From assembly GCA_002104945.1 (NCBI GenBank), contig MCFH01000016.1, positions 496,001 through 560,000 of the forward strand: a DNA stretch of 64,000 bases, in the 5' to 3' direction. Shown piece by piece: positions 12,002 to 24,123 of this stretch (position 1 is the first letter of the stretch; each line of letters opens with the position of its first letter). The translations under genes and the position numbers were made by a program. Origin of the DNA: Piromyces finnis. Taxonomy: Eukaryota > Neocallimastigomycota > Neocallimastigomycetes > Neocallimastigales > Neocallimastigaceae. The notes under the pieces are model-generated. The model did no database searches and was not told the origin of the DNA. It worked only from the letters and a program-made list of their open reading frames with translations.

Positions 12002-13439
12002 AAATTATATCAATTATCATCGAAAAATAGAAAGAGTTTGAGACCCTTTCATCTCTTCACCTCTTTACTCACTATGTAGTTTTCTTTTTTTCTTTTATCA
12101 ATTTATGATTCATTTTAATTATCTATATATTTTTTTAATTTTTTCTTTTTTACTTCAGTGTTTTTTAATCATATATTATCAAAATCACGAAAAAAAAAAA
12201 AAATGAATTTTATATATGCATACCACTTTTTTTTTTTTGTCTTGTTTTTTTATATAAAGTTCATTTACATGTAATAATAAACAAAAATAAAAATTTTTTA
12301 TTGACAGTGGTATTATAATAATAATAATAATAAAGTAAGAAATAATATATAATGATATTAATAAATCATTAATATTCACTTTTTAATTTACTTAAATGAA
12401 TAAGAATGAAAGTTTTTAAAAAACAATTGTAATGATTATACACAAAATGTATTATGCATCATTTTATTTATGTCTTTGTTCTTTTGGTTGTTTGTTTGTT
12501 TATTTTTTATAAATAAAAGTTGATAACAATAAAAAAATTTTTTTTTTTTTATAATTTATTTATACAATTTATATTTAACCATTATAAAATATAAAATAAT
12601 AAATAATAAATAATTGTATAATTGAATCTATGCTATGTTATGTTTTATAATAAAATGGGCTAAATAAACTGGTATTTCCTATAAATTCTACAATTAATAT
12701 TTATAATAATGATTAATAATAACAGAAAAGAAAATGTCCATATTATTTAAATAAAAATGTGACTCTTAATTATTTTTTTAATTGAAATAAGAGTACTTAA
12801 ATATAAAAATAATATATTATTTTGTTTTTAAGTTTATTAAACAATATATTAATTTTATTATTATAACTTTTAAAAACTTTAATTCTAGACTTTTTTTTTT
12901 TAGTTTTTTCAAAAAAGAAATTAATGAACTAAAAGTAGTCTATAAATTCAGAATAAAATTAGAATTAATAACAAAAATGTATATTCTCATTCATTTAAAA
13001 TAAAAGAATTAAAATAAGTTGAATCCACAAGTTTATTAGTTGAATAGTATGATGGATTAAAAAAAAAAAAAAAGAAAAAAAGAAAAATAATAATACCAAA
13101 TTTTGTTAATTTTTTTGTAAATAATTACATTTTATATTTTAATATTGAATAATATATAATATAATATATATTATTCAAATGTTCAATATAATATATTTTA
13201 GTAAAAAATGTATTTTACCTTTTTTTCTTTTCATTAAATTTTTAATTTGTGGTTTTGAAGAAATTATTCATTTGTTAATTTTTAATTTAATTATATATGA
13301 CAGAATATACTATAGAATTTATGGATAGAAATTCATATTTTATAAATTAAATTTTCTAATTGGTATAAAAAGAAATAAATCACCAATTTTTTTTGCTTTT
13401 CAAAAAAAAACGAAATAACAAAAAATAAAAATTAAGATA

Positions 13440-13514
13440 ATACATTATAATAAAATATAAAAAATAAAATAAAAATAAAATAAAAATAAAATAAAAATAA
13501 AATAAAAATAAAAT
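13440..13514. repeat. A-rich minisatellite upstream of CotH gene
   Basis: Alternating AAAATA and AAATA units repeat with a period of 11 bp over about 75 bp, roughly 200 bp upstream of the CotH-like start codon. Such poly(dA)-rich tracts often exclude nucleosomes; a promoter role is inference. Confidence 0.7.
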
Positions 13515-13711
13515 AGATATAAAAAAATAAATAAAAAAATAACAAATGTAAATATTTCATTTCAAATATTCAAATATATCATTAATAAAGTTTAATTATA
13601 ATATTTATTATATTTATTTTAATGTATTAAGAAATAATTGTAAACATTTTCAATAATAATAAACTCTAAATAAATATTTTTTTTAAAATTATTTTTATAC
13701 AGAACAAGAAT

Positions 13712-15745
13712 ATGAATTGGAAATCAGCTATATTCACTTTAGGTTTAATCGCTAAAGCCTTTTCAGCAGAATTCTCTGTTGTTTCTTTCGCAGGTAACTG
13801 TGAAGTAAACATTGGTGGTACCTCATATCCAATGAAAAAACCAGATTCAAATGTACCACTTTGGAAGGCTAATATTGATGCCAGTAATAATACAGTGTAA
13901 ATATTATATAGCAGAAAATAATAATTAAATTTAAATAACAAGATAGTATAAAAATTTTATTAAAGTATTATCCAACTTATTAATATTATATTGTTGTTTT
14001 TTTTTAATTTATATATATTAAAGCTACAAATACATTTGTGACGGTCAAGCTGATGTTGAACGTACTCTTAATGGTAACAAGACTTATAATGAACTCATTG
14101 GTCGTCCTATAACTATTTTTGATATGCCAGAATTCGGATATCCAAATGCTGAACCATGGTCTCGTTCAATTGGCCGTACTGAACTTTTTGACCCAAACTA
14201 CGTCCCAATTGTTGTTATTGATGCCAAGCGCAGTATATTTGTAAATGGCAGTGGTGGTACTTTTAACACCATTTCTTTCATTTTAAAAGAAAATGTTTTT
14301 ACTTTTAATGTAAGATTTTTTTTTTTTGCATTCCCATAATATAAAATATATAATATATTTTCAAAATATTAAGCAAACAGAAAAAATAGAGTAATAATAC
14401 TTATATTGACATAATTACTTGATCATACTATTACTTTTTTTAGAATATTTCATCTTCTGCTAAGAATCAAGAAGAAGACAAATTCCAATTTGAAGTTAAT
14501 TTACCAGGTGAAGGTATTTATCACAGAACCAATTTAAAGTTCAGACCAAGTTCATTTGATCCAGCATTCATCCGTCAAATATTATATGGAGATATTGCTC
14601 ATGCTATTGGTAATCCAACTCACGAATCTGTTTCTGTTCGTGTTTACCTTAGTGATGGTACTCCTATTGGTCTTTATGTATTACAAGAAAATATTGCATC
14701 TGAAAGTTTCATTCGTACATCCTTTTATGGTAACTCAGATGGTTCAGTTAAAAATGACAGTCCAGGTCTTCAATATCTCTATGATTGTGGTACTGGTGCT
14801 GATTTCACAGCTAAAGATGGAAAATATTTAGGTTCCTTTATGAATCTAGTTGAACCAGATTTAAAGATTGAATTACTTGCCATGACTGAACGTCTTGAAA
14901 CTTTAGATATAAATAATGCAGCTGCTGTTGATGATTTCGATAAAAATGATCTTGATTTAGATACTCTATTCAGAGCTCTTGCTTTAGAATATTTAGCTGG
15001 TCACTGGGATTCATACTGGGGATTAACTACTAACTTTGGTGTTTATCATCCAAATGATGATTCTGGTAACTTCAAGTTCTACTTTATTGATCAAGATTTC
15101 GATCAAACTTGGGGTATTGGTATGGGCGAAGGTTATGATCCACAAAATTATCCAAATAAGTTTTATACAGACTTTGTTGGTGTTGAAAACTGGAGAGAAA
15201 TTAGTAAAAATAGTCTTGATACTACAACTCGTATTATCGTTAATCGTTTAATTGGTTGTGATGGTGCTAACAGCTGTATTACTAAGACTATGTTTGAAGC
15301 TCATCTTCAATCCATTGTTCAACACATCTTTAACCCAGTTGCTATGGGTAGAAAGGTTGAAGGCTACAAGTCACGTTTACGTGATGAAATTGTCTGGGAT
15401 ACAACTATTGAAAAATTACATACTGGTACTAAGGGTGAATATCACTTTACCATAAATGATTTTGAAAATAACATTGACACTGCTAATTATGAAGGTAGTA
15501 AATTCTACTGGGGTATTTTAGATTGGACTGAAAATATTTGTAACACTGTTTGTAATAACTTCCATATTACTTATGATAAGGTTGCTTACACTCCAGAAAC
15601 TGCCGCTCAAGCTAAAGTTAATCCAATTGATGCCGGAACTACCTATGATCCAAAATCAAACCTTAAGACTAGTGATGCTTCTACCATTAAGGTTAATGCC
15701 TTCATTATGGTCATTGCTGCTTGTTTCCTTGCTTTACTCGGATAA
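13712..15745 (+). CDS. CotH-family secreted/cell-surface protein
   Basis: Exons 13712..13896, 14024..14309 and 14444..15745 join in frame (590 aa; intron phases 2 and 0). The start MNWKSAIFTLGLIAKAFSA is a typical secretory signal peptide. The body matches the spore-coat protein H (CotH) kinase-like family: FRPSSFDPAFIRQILYGDIA, RVYLSDGTPIGLYVLQENI, EYLAGHWDSYWGLTTNFGVY, and an acidic FYFIDQDFDQTWG motif in the position of the metal-binding aspartates. The end (STIKVNAFIMVIAACFLALLG) is hydrophobic and preceded by a Ser/Thr-rich segment, suggesting a GPI-anchor signal. Known for the family: bacterial CotH phosphorylates coat proteins, Mucorales CotH proteins are surface proteins, and anaerobic fungi carry many CotH genes, some fused to dockerins. 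No dockerin repeat is visible here. Codons are enriched in C/G endings compared with neighbours, suggesting high expression. Confidence 0.88.
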
Positions 15746-16207
15746 ATATAATAAATAAATATATAATTAAAATAACATTATTATACACAGTAACATTTAT
15801 AAGATATATGTATTGAATTGCAATCCTTTTATGTTATAAAAATATAAAAAGTTTATATTTATTCATTTTTTTTTTTTTTTTTTATGAATATAGAAAAACT
15901 TATCATTATTATCAATATATAAAAAATTATATATTATTAAATAAGAAAAAAAATCATATATATTATATATATCTAATATCTAATAATTAAAAATAAAATA
16001 TATCCATAAAGTTTTAAAAATAAAATTTAATAATCAAAAGAGTTAATAGTATAAAATATAAATGTATTTACGAAATAAGATATGTAGATAAATCTTGTTA
16101 AATTAGACATTTTTTTTTTATATCAAATATTTTGTTTTTATTTTTTAACCCAATATATAAAATAAAAGCATGAAAGTAATTATAAATATGTGTACTAATT
16201 GTTGAGT
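15746..16207. other. AT-rich spacer
   Basis: 3' flank of the CotH-like gene up to the break with LINE copy B1. T run near 15866-15883; nothing else seen. Confidence 0.6.
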
Positions 16208-19074
16208 AACCAATTAAAAATAAAAATGGAGAATTAGTTGTTGCTACGGAAGAACAACTAGATGTGTGGCATGATCATTTCGAAAAGCTTGCATCAGATC
16301 CAAGTGGTGTAAGTCTTGATTTGGAGCATTGGTATGAAGAACCAATGAATAAACGTTTTTCACTTCCTATGCTTGATGAGTGGGATATCAACCAAGATAT
16401 TAGTATTGATGAAGTCAAGTCAGCTATCCTCTCTACTCCAAATTATAAAGCATCAGGTCCGGATGGTATTCCAATTGAATTTTACAAAGCATTAATTCCA
16501 TCAAGTAATGATTCTAATAATGCTACAGATAATAATTCTTCCGGTAATACCACTTCAGATAATGATGCTCATGGTTTAAATTTTATTCTTAAATTATTCA
16601 ACCGTATTTGGGATGGAGATTTCCCCAACTCATGGAATGAATCCAGTATTGTTTCTATTCCTAAGAAGGGAGATTTGACAGATTGTGATAACTATCGAGG
16701 TATATCACTTATCAATAATGGTATTAAGTTGATTTCCAAAATTGTCACCACTAGAATCTCAGAATATGGTCTAAAGAATAATTTCATTAGACCTGAACAA
16801 TTTGGTTTTCGAAAAAAGGAAGAAAGTATCAGTCTTTTCATTTCAATCCAAGAAATATGCCGTAGACGTCAATTAGATAATAAAGAGACATATTTGGCCT
16901 TTTTAGATCTCAGGAAAGCATACGATTCAGTCCCAATCGGTAATATTCTCCATAAATTAGATTGTTTAGGAATCCGAGGTAAGAGTTTACAATTCATCAA
17001 AAATTTATATTTAACATCTAAGGCTAATGTCAAATTAGATGGACAATTCTCGAAATCTTTTGATGTGAAGAAAGGAGTCCGTCAAGGATGCCCTCTTTCT
17101 CCTATTCTCTTTAATCTCTTTATTAATGATATATTTAAAGAGTGTGAAGATCTCGGAGTCAGTTTAGGTGACACTCGATGCTGTGGTGGACTTTTTGCAG
17201 ATGATATAGTTATTTGTGCTCCAACAAGAGGATGCTTAAAAAAGATGCTTAGAAGAGTTAATGAATGGGCCTTGTATAATGAAATGGAATTTGGTATCCA
17301 GAAGTGTTCAACGATGGTGATTCGTCCTGAATCAATAGAAAATCAGAACAAGAGAGATCCAACATTTTACTTAGCAGGACAACCCATTCCAACTACTGAT
17401 TGTTATACTTATCTTGGTGTTCCATTTGATAAGAATCTGTCCCTTAAACCAGTTATTAAAGCTCTTAATAACAAGGTTTTGAAAGGGCTTTTTTCAGTCA
17501 GTAAATTCTTAAGAAATCCTAATATTCCTATTCCCTTCAAAAAGCTAGTACTTAACTCACAAGTGATTAGCAGAGTTTCATACTTTGCACCATTACTTGG
17601 ATCCAACAAAGCCAGGTCTAGAATTGCACAGAAGCATGTTAACAAAGGAATACGATGGGTTGCCGGAGTTCATAAAGCTGTATCGTTTATATCTTTATAC
17701 TCTATCTCAAAAGATTTGAATATTCCTCCATTGTCAGCCAAATGTGCATTAGCTCAGGTTAGATGTTTTAACAAATGGAAAAACTCAAATTGTATTATCT
17801 CACACCTTGTCAATTACATTCCTAAATTTAGAAAATACACGTGGTGCAAATCAAGTAGGACACTTGATAAAAAACTAAAGAAACATGGAGATGTTAAAGC
17901 AGTTAAAAACTTTTATTGGAAAGATCTCAAAGGGAATTCAATCAAAGCGCAATATTATGATGATAATAAGTTTATTGATACTAAAGATTTTATTAAATTA
18001 TGTTATGAGTACCCAGAGTTTGCCTATGGCTTCTACTGGCTATTGAAAGCAAGAAGCGGATACAAGTTGGATGCTAGAGTTGCCAAAGCTGCCAAATTTG
18101 TTGATCCAGTTTGTCCTAACTACTGTCCATGTTGCAAGTGTGGAGATCAAAGTATTAAACATTGGTTATTAGATTGTCCAACATTTAGAGATATCCGTAT
18201 TAAACATTATGATTCCATAGTCCAGCTATTAAATTTTTTCAGTCAACGTAATTCCAATAGTCCTATCAATAATAATGAAATTGATAATATCAGTAGAGAT
18301 AGTAATAATATTAATAGTAATAGTAACAATAGTAATAATAACAATAGTAATAGTAACAATAGTAATAATAACAATAGTAGTAATAGAAATAATAATATTA
18401 GTAATGATAGCAATAGTGAAGATAATAATTCTAATTTAGATAGTAATTTAGTTAATGATAGTAATAGTTCTAATAATCCGGTGAATATTAATGTGTATGA
18501 TTATTCTAGTGTGTGCAGTAAAATATTTAAATTCCTTCTTGGGGGAAGAAGTTTTAACAATATCAATTACAATTCAAGGGAATGGAAAGAACTTTGTAAG
18601 CGTCAGATTCAATCTGGTACTAATGAAGGAACACCATTCTTGACGGTAACCGCGGAACTTCTAACCAAAATCATGCCTTTTGCTATTGGCCAGCAATGGT
18701 CAATGTTCAAAAGGTTTGAAGCAACATCCAAGAGCGTCAATGCTGAAGAAACAGTAAGACAGGCCAGGAGGGCCAGCGCAACCAATGGAGATCATAATTT
18801 TGTTCCATGATAAAATTTTGATCTTTGGCTCGGTGTCCCATTGGAAGTCAAATACAATTATTATACTTTAGTATGATAGTGGCTTTCTTACTTTAATTAA
18901 AATTACTAGAATACATTATACCCAATTTTTATTCATTTGTGTTTATTTAAACATATTTTTTTTTATTTTTATTTTATTTTAATTATTATATTACATGTAT
19001 TATAATTTTAATTAAATTAATAATAAAGTTTAAAATATTTGATGCCGTTAAAAAAAAAAAAAAAAAAAAAAAAA
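16208..19074 (+). mobile_element. LINE family B copy B1, 5'-truncated
   Basis: From about 16208 the sequence is nearly identical to the full-length element B5 from about 33939 through the 3' UTR and poly-A (19050-19074). About 2.8 kb of 5' sequence is missing (leader, N-terminal region, endonuclease). The 3' UTR carries an AATAAA signal about 20 bp before the tail. No convincing target-site duplication is found, because the poly-A abuts another LINE-derived piece (B2) with no host sequence between. The high identity to B5 implies a recent common source. Confidence 0.92.
16264..18810 (+). pseudogene. LINE B1 reverse transcriptase ORF, N-terminally truncated but open
   Basis: 848-codon frame, open to its natural stop; the ATG at 16264 is internal to the full-length protein. 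Reverse-transcriptase blocks are complete: GPDGIPIEFYKAL, IVSIPKKGDLTDCDNYRGIS, QFGFRKKEES, YLAFLDLRKAYDSVP, GVRQGCPLSPILFN and the catalytic GGLFADDIVICA. A C-x2-C-x8-H-x4-C knuckle follows (CPCCKCGDQSIKHWLLDC), then an Asn/Ser-repeat region and the common end HNFVP. Differences from B5 are few (for example GDQ for GVQ, and a shorter Asn/Ser tract). With no promoter leader or endonuclease it should be immobile in cis, although the RT itself looks intact. Confidence 0.9.
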
Positions 19075-19524
19075 CTTGGTTAGTCTTTAAAGGAAAATTA
19101 TAAGATACTGAATGATTAAAAAACTTTTATCCATCTAATTTAAGTATTGATGGATAAGTTGAATGTTTGGTATTCAGGTAAGTTTGTATAGTATTTAATT
19201 AGAAGAGTAATACATTTTTTTGCTGTATTTTTTCTTTTATTCATGTATTCATGTAGTACTACTCTTCTCATGTAAGAATCCAATATTATTATATTTTAGT
19301 ATAATAGTAGTGGCTTTCTTACTTTAATTAAAATTACTAGACTACATTATACCCAATTATTATTCATTTATGTTTATTTGTTTATTTAAACATATTTTTT
19401 TTTAATTTTTACTTTTATTTTTAATTTTATTAGTTTGTTTTTCATAACATGTATTACAATTTTAATTAAATTATTAAAGTTTAAAAATAGTTGATGCTGT
19501 TAAAAAAAAAAAAAAAAAAAAAAA
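19075..19524 (+). mobile_element. LINE family B copy B2: leader plus 3' UTR only
   Basis: A 450-bp element that starts with CTTGGTTAGTCTTTAAAGG, equivalent to B5 from about 31364, just where the tandem monomers end. It runs through the leader hairpins to AAGAATCCAAT, then jumps directly to the 3' UTR (TTTAGTATAATAGTAGTGGC, CTTTCTTACTTTAATTAAAA) and a poly-A at 19502-19524. The whole ORF is deleted. It resembles a SINE-like, non-autonomous derivative keeping only both ends. Confidence 0.85.
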
Positions 19525-19616
19525 TTAAATCTAATAATGTAGTCTTTGTTAAGGATAATATTTAACAATAGTAATAATACTAATACTGATAATAATAATA
19601 ATAATAATAATAATAA

Positions 19617-19690
<74 letters not shown>

Positions 19691-20493
19691 ATAGTAACAG
19701 TAGTAGTAATAGTAATAGTAATAGTAATAGTAATAGTAATAGTAGCAATATAGCAATAGTGAAGATAATAATTCTAATTTAAATAGTAATTTAGTTAGTA
19801 ATAGTAATAGTTCTATTAATCAGTTGTTGAATATTAATATGTATTAATTTTATTTTTATTTTATTTTTTAAATTTTATTATAATGTATTATCTTACTTAA
19901 TTTTTAATTTTTGTAAATTAATGTGTATGATTATTCTAGTGTATTCAATAAAATATTTATCCTTCATGGGGGAAGAAGTTTTAACAATATCAATTACAAT
20001 TCAAGGGAATGGAAAGAACTTTGCAAGTGTCAGATTCAATCTGGCACTTACAAAAGAACACCATTTTTGACGATAACAGTGGAACTTCTAACCAAAATCA
20101 TGACTTTTGTTATTGGCCAGTATTGGTCAATGTTCAAAAGGTTTGAAGCAACAGCCAAGAATGTCAATGCTGAAGAAACAATAAGACAGGCCAAGAGGGC
20201 CAGCGCAACCAATGAAAACCATAATTTTGTCTTATAACAAAATTTTGATCTTCGACTAGGTGTCCCATTGGGAAGTCAAATACAATTATTATACTTTAGT
20301 TTAATAGTGGCTTTCTTACTTTAATTAAAGTTACTAGAATATATTATAACCAATTTTTATTCATTTATGTTTATTTAAACATATTTTTTTTATTTTTATT
20401 TTTAATTTTATAATATGTATTATAAATTTAATTAAATTAATAAAGTTTTAAAATAGTTGATTTGTCATTAAAAAAAAAAAATAAAAAAAAAAA
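19525..20493 (+). mobile_element. LINE family B copy B3: leader stub, Asn/Ser tract, ORF end and 3' UTR
   Basis: Near 19540 a short TAGTCTTTGTTAAGG resembles the core leader start, followed at once by the Asn/Ser-encoding tract, here expanded into a long AGT run. A roughly 85-bp T/A-rich insertion lies near 19838-19920. The final ORF segment (19923-20237) matches B5: YDYSSVFNKIF, GGRSFNNINYNSREWKELCK, ending HNFVL. The 3' UTR follows, with an impure poly-A at about 20470-20493. Several substitutions show that it is older than B1 and B5. Confidence 0.82.
19618..19690. repeat. AGT trinucleotide array inside B3
   Basis: About 24 uninterrupted AGT units, flanked by AAT and AGTAAT units. The array sits where the LINE B ORF encodes its Asn/Ser-rich linker, so it is an expansion of an in-ORF microsatellite. 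Confidence 0.9.
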
Positions 20494-20529
20494 TAATAAT
20501 ATTAAATATTGTTTTAATATTGATAATTA
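20494..20529. other. Short spacer between LINE copies B3 and B4
   Basis: About 36 bp of AT-rich DNA between the tail of B3 and the first leader-like bases of B4. Confidence 0.5.
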
Positions 20530-22937
20530 TAGTAGAAGTAATAATATAAGGACTAAGCTCATAGTACTAAATGATTAAAAAAATATTTGTCCATCGAATT
20601 TATAAGTTATTTTGATGGATAAGTTGAATGTTTGATATCAGGTAAATTTGTATAGAAGAGTAATATATTTTGTTGCTGTATTTTTTCTTTTATTCATGAA
20701 ATGTACTACTCTTCTCTTGTATACATCATGTAAAAATACTATTCATAATCTTTCTGGTGTCGACATTCAATTCTGTTTTAAAATTTTATCAATTTAAATA
20801 TTTAATGAAAAGTAAAATCAAATAATTTTAGTGTCAAAAAGCGAATCGAATTTACTAACAACAAACCAAAACTAGAATTGACAAAGAAAATTTACAACTT
20901 GAATTTCAAAAGAAGCTTTAATTAAAGCATTGAAACAATTTTTGACTATCCAGTTAAAGATGATAGATACAAATTTTTCCCATATACATTATAGTTATAA
21001 TAATTTATTAGTATTTATTTTATATTCAAGTTATTTTTAATTAGAATTAATTATCATGTCAGTCCTTTATATAGAATTATATTATACATGGTACCCGCTC
21101 TTATGGTATTCTCTTAGATAATATTAGCTCCTTCTTTACCATTAGTATTCAATCGTGATCAGTTAGTCAGCCATGGAAAAAATTCGAGGTTATGCTGAAG
21201 AATAAATTTAATTCAGGTATTAATGTTAAATATTTTAAGAATATCAATGATCACTTTTTCTTAACCAAGATTCATGGTTCAATGAAAGACTGAAATAAAA
21301 TCTTACACATCTTAAGAAAGAAACTTTCTATTGCTTCAATTTCTTTTTCAGCTCGTAGTAATAGGAATCATAAATACACTTTTTCCTCACTCAAAACGTA
21401 AATTTTTAGTTTCTAATAAACGTCAACAATCAATCCAACCGTCAGTTCAACAATCCCATCAATATTCATATCATCAATCTAATCAAATTCAACTTCAACA
21501 AGATCTTCAACAATATTTTCAACATGAAAATATTCCAAATCTATAATAAACACAATTTCAACCTCACCATTCAACAATTAATTCTAATAGTTCTATCAAC
21601 TCTGATAACTGTTCAATAGTTGATAGCTCTTCAGTTTCACAGCCATCTAATAATAGTTTAACTAATTCCTCTGACACATCATCCATTAATAATAATAATG
21701 ACTATAATAATAATAGCAACGATTCTTCTTCATCCAACAAGCCTGATAACTTTTCTTTTGGAACACCAATGGGTGGAATCACAAGAAGGGTAGTATTAGT
21801 TATTTCATAGCTATTTTCAAACCATTATTTTTATGTTTTCAAGAAACTGGTAATGGTTCTGGATCGAATACAGAGTATCCTTGTCGTGTTACTTTACGAA
21901 ACTATAGACACTTTTTCAAGAAAGTTGATGAATTAGTTCCTGGAATGAGAGGCTTATATTTAGGTATTCACAATTCGTGTCAAACCTCACGTGAAAACTT
22001 CTCTGGAAAGTATATTATTTCTATTACACTTTTAGCCTTTGGGATAAATTCAGATGCTCGATTGGAAATGTTTATATGCCTCATAGTCATCACAACATCT
22101 ATGTTGATCACGCAAAGTTAAAAGTTCGCTTGTGGTTATAAACTCACTCGTTCCATCCATCGATTCTTGTTGGTGATTTTAGTATGTCTAAAGTAAAATT
22201 ATCCAACTGGTTATCATCTAATGGATTAGGAAATTGGGAAGTTCTTCCACTTAAAGGTTCTTCTATCTTTTGGACTCGAGGTGATCAATCTTCCAACATT
22301 AACCATGCTCTTGTCAATTCGAAAATGAAAGATCTTATTCATTCAGGATCTTTTGTAGATGATTTTTACCCTGTATCAGATCATAAGCCACACCTTATTA
22401 ATGGTATGGATGATTTTTCTAATGACTTTAATATTCCTAAGAAAATTCTGAAATGGAATAGATTAAAATGTATTGAGGAAAAAGAACCTAAAATCCATCA
22501 TTGGGCTTTAAGTTCTAATATACAGACCACCCATGGTACAGGGTGGGACAAACGATAATCTCCACAATTACAAAATTAATGAGACTACTTTTTTAAGATT
22601 AGATTAGTCATAGAAATAAGAAACTTTTACAAGTGTCTAATCAAATAAGACACTTTGAAGGATTTCTATTTTAATGGTCACTGTAGAACTTCTAATCATA
22701 GTGATGCCTTGCGTTTTTAGTAAATAATAGTTAATGTTCCAAAAGGTTTAAAGCAACAACCAAGTATGTTAATACTGAAGAAATAGAAAGACAGACTATC
22801 GCAGCCATTGAAGATAATAATTTTATTCCTTGTTTTTATTCATTTTGTTTAATTAGATTTAATTTTAAATACACTTATTATAATTTTAATATAAATAACA
22901 ACAAAGGTTTTAAAATATTATTAGTGTTAAAAAAAAA
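20530..22937 (+). mobile_element. LINE family B copy B4: degenerate, internally deleted
   Basis: Clear leader homology from TAAGGACTAAGCTCATAG (about 20547) through the leader hairpins to a start region like B5 (ATTATCATGTCAGTCCTTTATAT near 21050). The N-terminal and endonuclease coding parts follow to about 22490, with several frameshifts and stops. Remaining motifs include CRVTLRNYRHFFKK, GDFSMSKVKLSNWLSS (Asn to Ser in GDFN) and SDHKPHL. The reverse transcriptase is deleted. From about 22640 the ORF end and a decayed 3' UTR resume, with a short poly-A at 22929-22937. This is the most diverged family B copy here. Confidence 0.85.
22184..22558 (+). pseudogene. LINE B4 endonuclease remnant
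   Basis: The longest surviving frame of B4. It matches B5 residues from about 389: MSKVKLSNWLSS, then GNWEVLPLKGSS, the altered NINHALVNSKMKDLIHS (B5 has DIDHALINSKMKDLIHS) and FYPVSDHKPHLING. It then runs out of homology near 22490 at the internal deletion. Non-functional. Confidence 0.8.
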
Positions 22938-23111
22938 GTAATCTTAATAGTAATACTATTAATAATAGTGGAGTTAATAAAAACAATAAAAATGGTTATT
23001 TTAATTCTTTAAATAATTATTTTAGTATAAATAATTATTAAATTATTAATAATAGTTTTAATAATTATGAATATTAAAATTATGTTCAAAAAAAAAAAAG
23101 AGAAATTTAAT

Positions 23112-23151
<40 letters not shown>

Positions 23152-24123
23152 AGAAAAGTTATAATTATAATAAATTTAAAAAATGAAAAGAATTTTTTAA
23201 GAGTCAAAATGTCAAAATAAAATCAAGTATATATGAAAAATTATCATTTTTAATTTTTTACTATAATTTCACATTATATTATTGATTGACAGCCAAGTTA
23301 ACCAAAAATATCAACACTATATATTTCTTTAAAAAAATATAAATATTATGAATGAAATGAACATTTATAAAGTATTGAATAATTCAATTTTCTATTCCAA
23401 TATTAATAATTATCAATCTCTGAAATAATTGTATAAAATTAATTATATAAAATTATATTGTACGGGTTAGGTTTATTTAATAATGTTTAATGAAATGAGG
23501 GTTAGGTAAACTAATAAAACTATGAAATTTGAATATAAATCATCGAAGGTAATTATTACAAAGATAATTATTGATAGAAATAAAAACTTTTTATTTTTAA
23601 AGTAATAAAATAGTAATTGATTCAAAATTATTGTTTTAATAAAATAATTATTAAATAAAAATATTAATTTAAAACAACTAACATATAAAATAATTATATT
23701 ATAAATTATTTTATAAAAATCTCTCTTTTTATTTTTCCTTAAAAGTAATGCATTTTATATATCATAAATTAAAAGAAAAAGCTTCATTTAAGAAAGGAAT
23801 TTTATTTTATTTTATTAAGATTTATTTACAATTGTTTTATTAATTTTTCATATTAAAGTAAATATATAAATTTATATACTTATAGATTTATATATATATA
23901 AAAGTTATGTTAATGTTATTGGTTATTGTGTTAATGGTATATTGTTTGTATATATATACAATATAATATATTTAAAATTTGTTAATCATTATTTTTTTTT
24001 TTAGAAAATAATAATTAGTAAAATGTGTTATAATAAAGTTCCTTATTTATTTATTTATTTTTTTTAAGATAGAAAATATATATTCTCAATCCTTATTATA
24101 AATTCATTTACAGGATTAAATTA
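22938..24123. other. AT-rich spacer
   Basis: No gene seen. It contains AATAAT-type repeats after the LINE array, a long T run at about 23117-23149 and a TA run near 23948. The right end is the 3' flank of the LOR-like gene. Confidence 0.6.

Larger units (their letters stand above)
10217..13711. other. AT-rich intergenic region, 3.5 kb
   Basis: No complete gene. It contains A/T homopolymers, TA runs (about 11178-11198 and 11861-11875), a possible exon relic at 11891-12001 and an A-rich minisatellite at 13440-13514 just before the CotH-like gene. Confidence 0.6.

Noticed and set aside
19500-19748. Minus-strand poly-Leu reading frame
   Set aside because: Shadow translation of the AGT/AAT microsatellite in a LINE copy.
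16185-22950. Target-site duplication around the whole LINE array (AAAGTAAT-like sequence on both sides)
   Set aside because: Only about 8 AT-rich bases match, and the left match is not adjacent to the element start.
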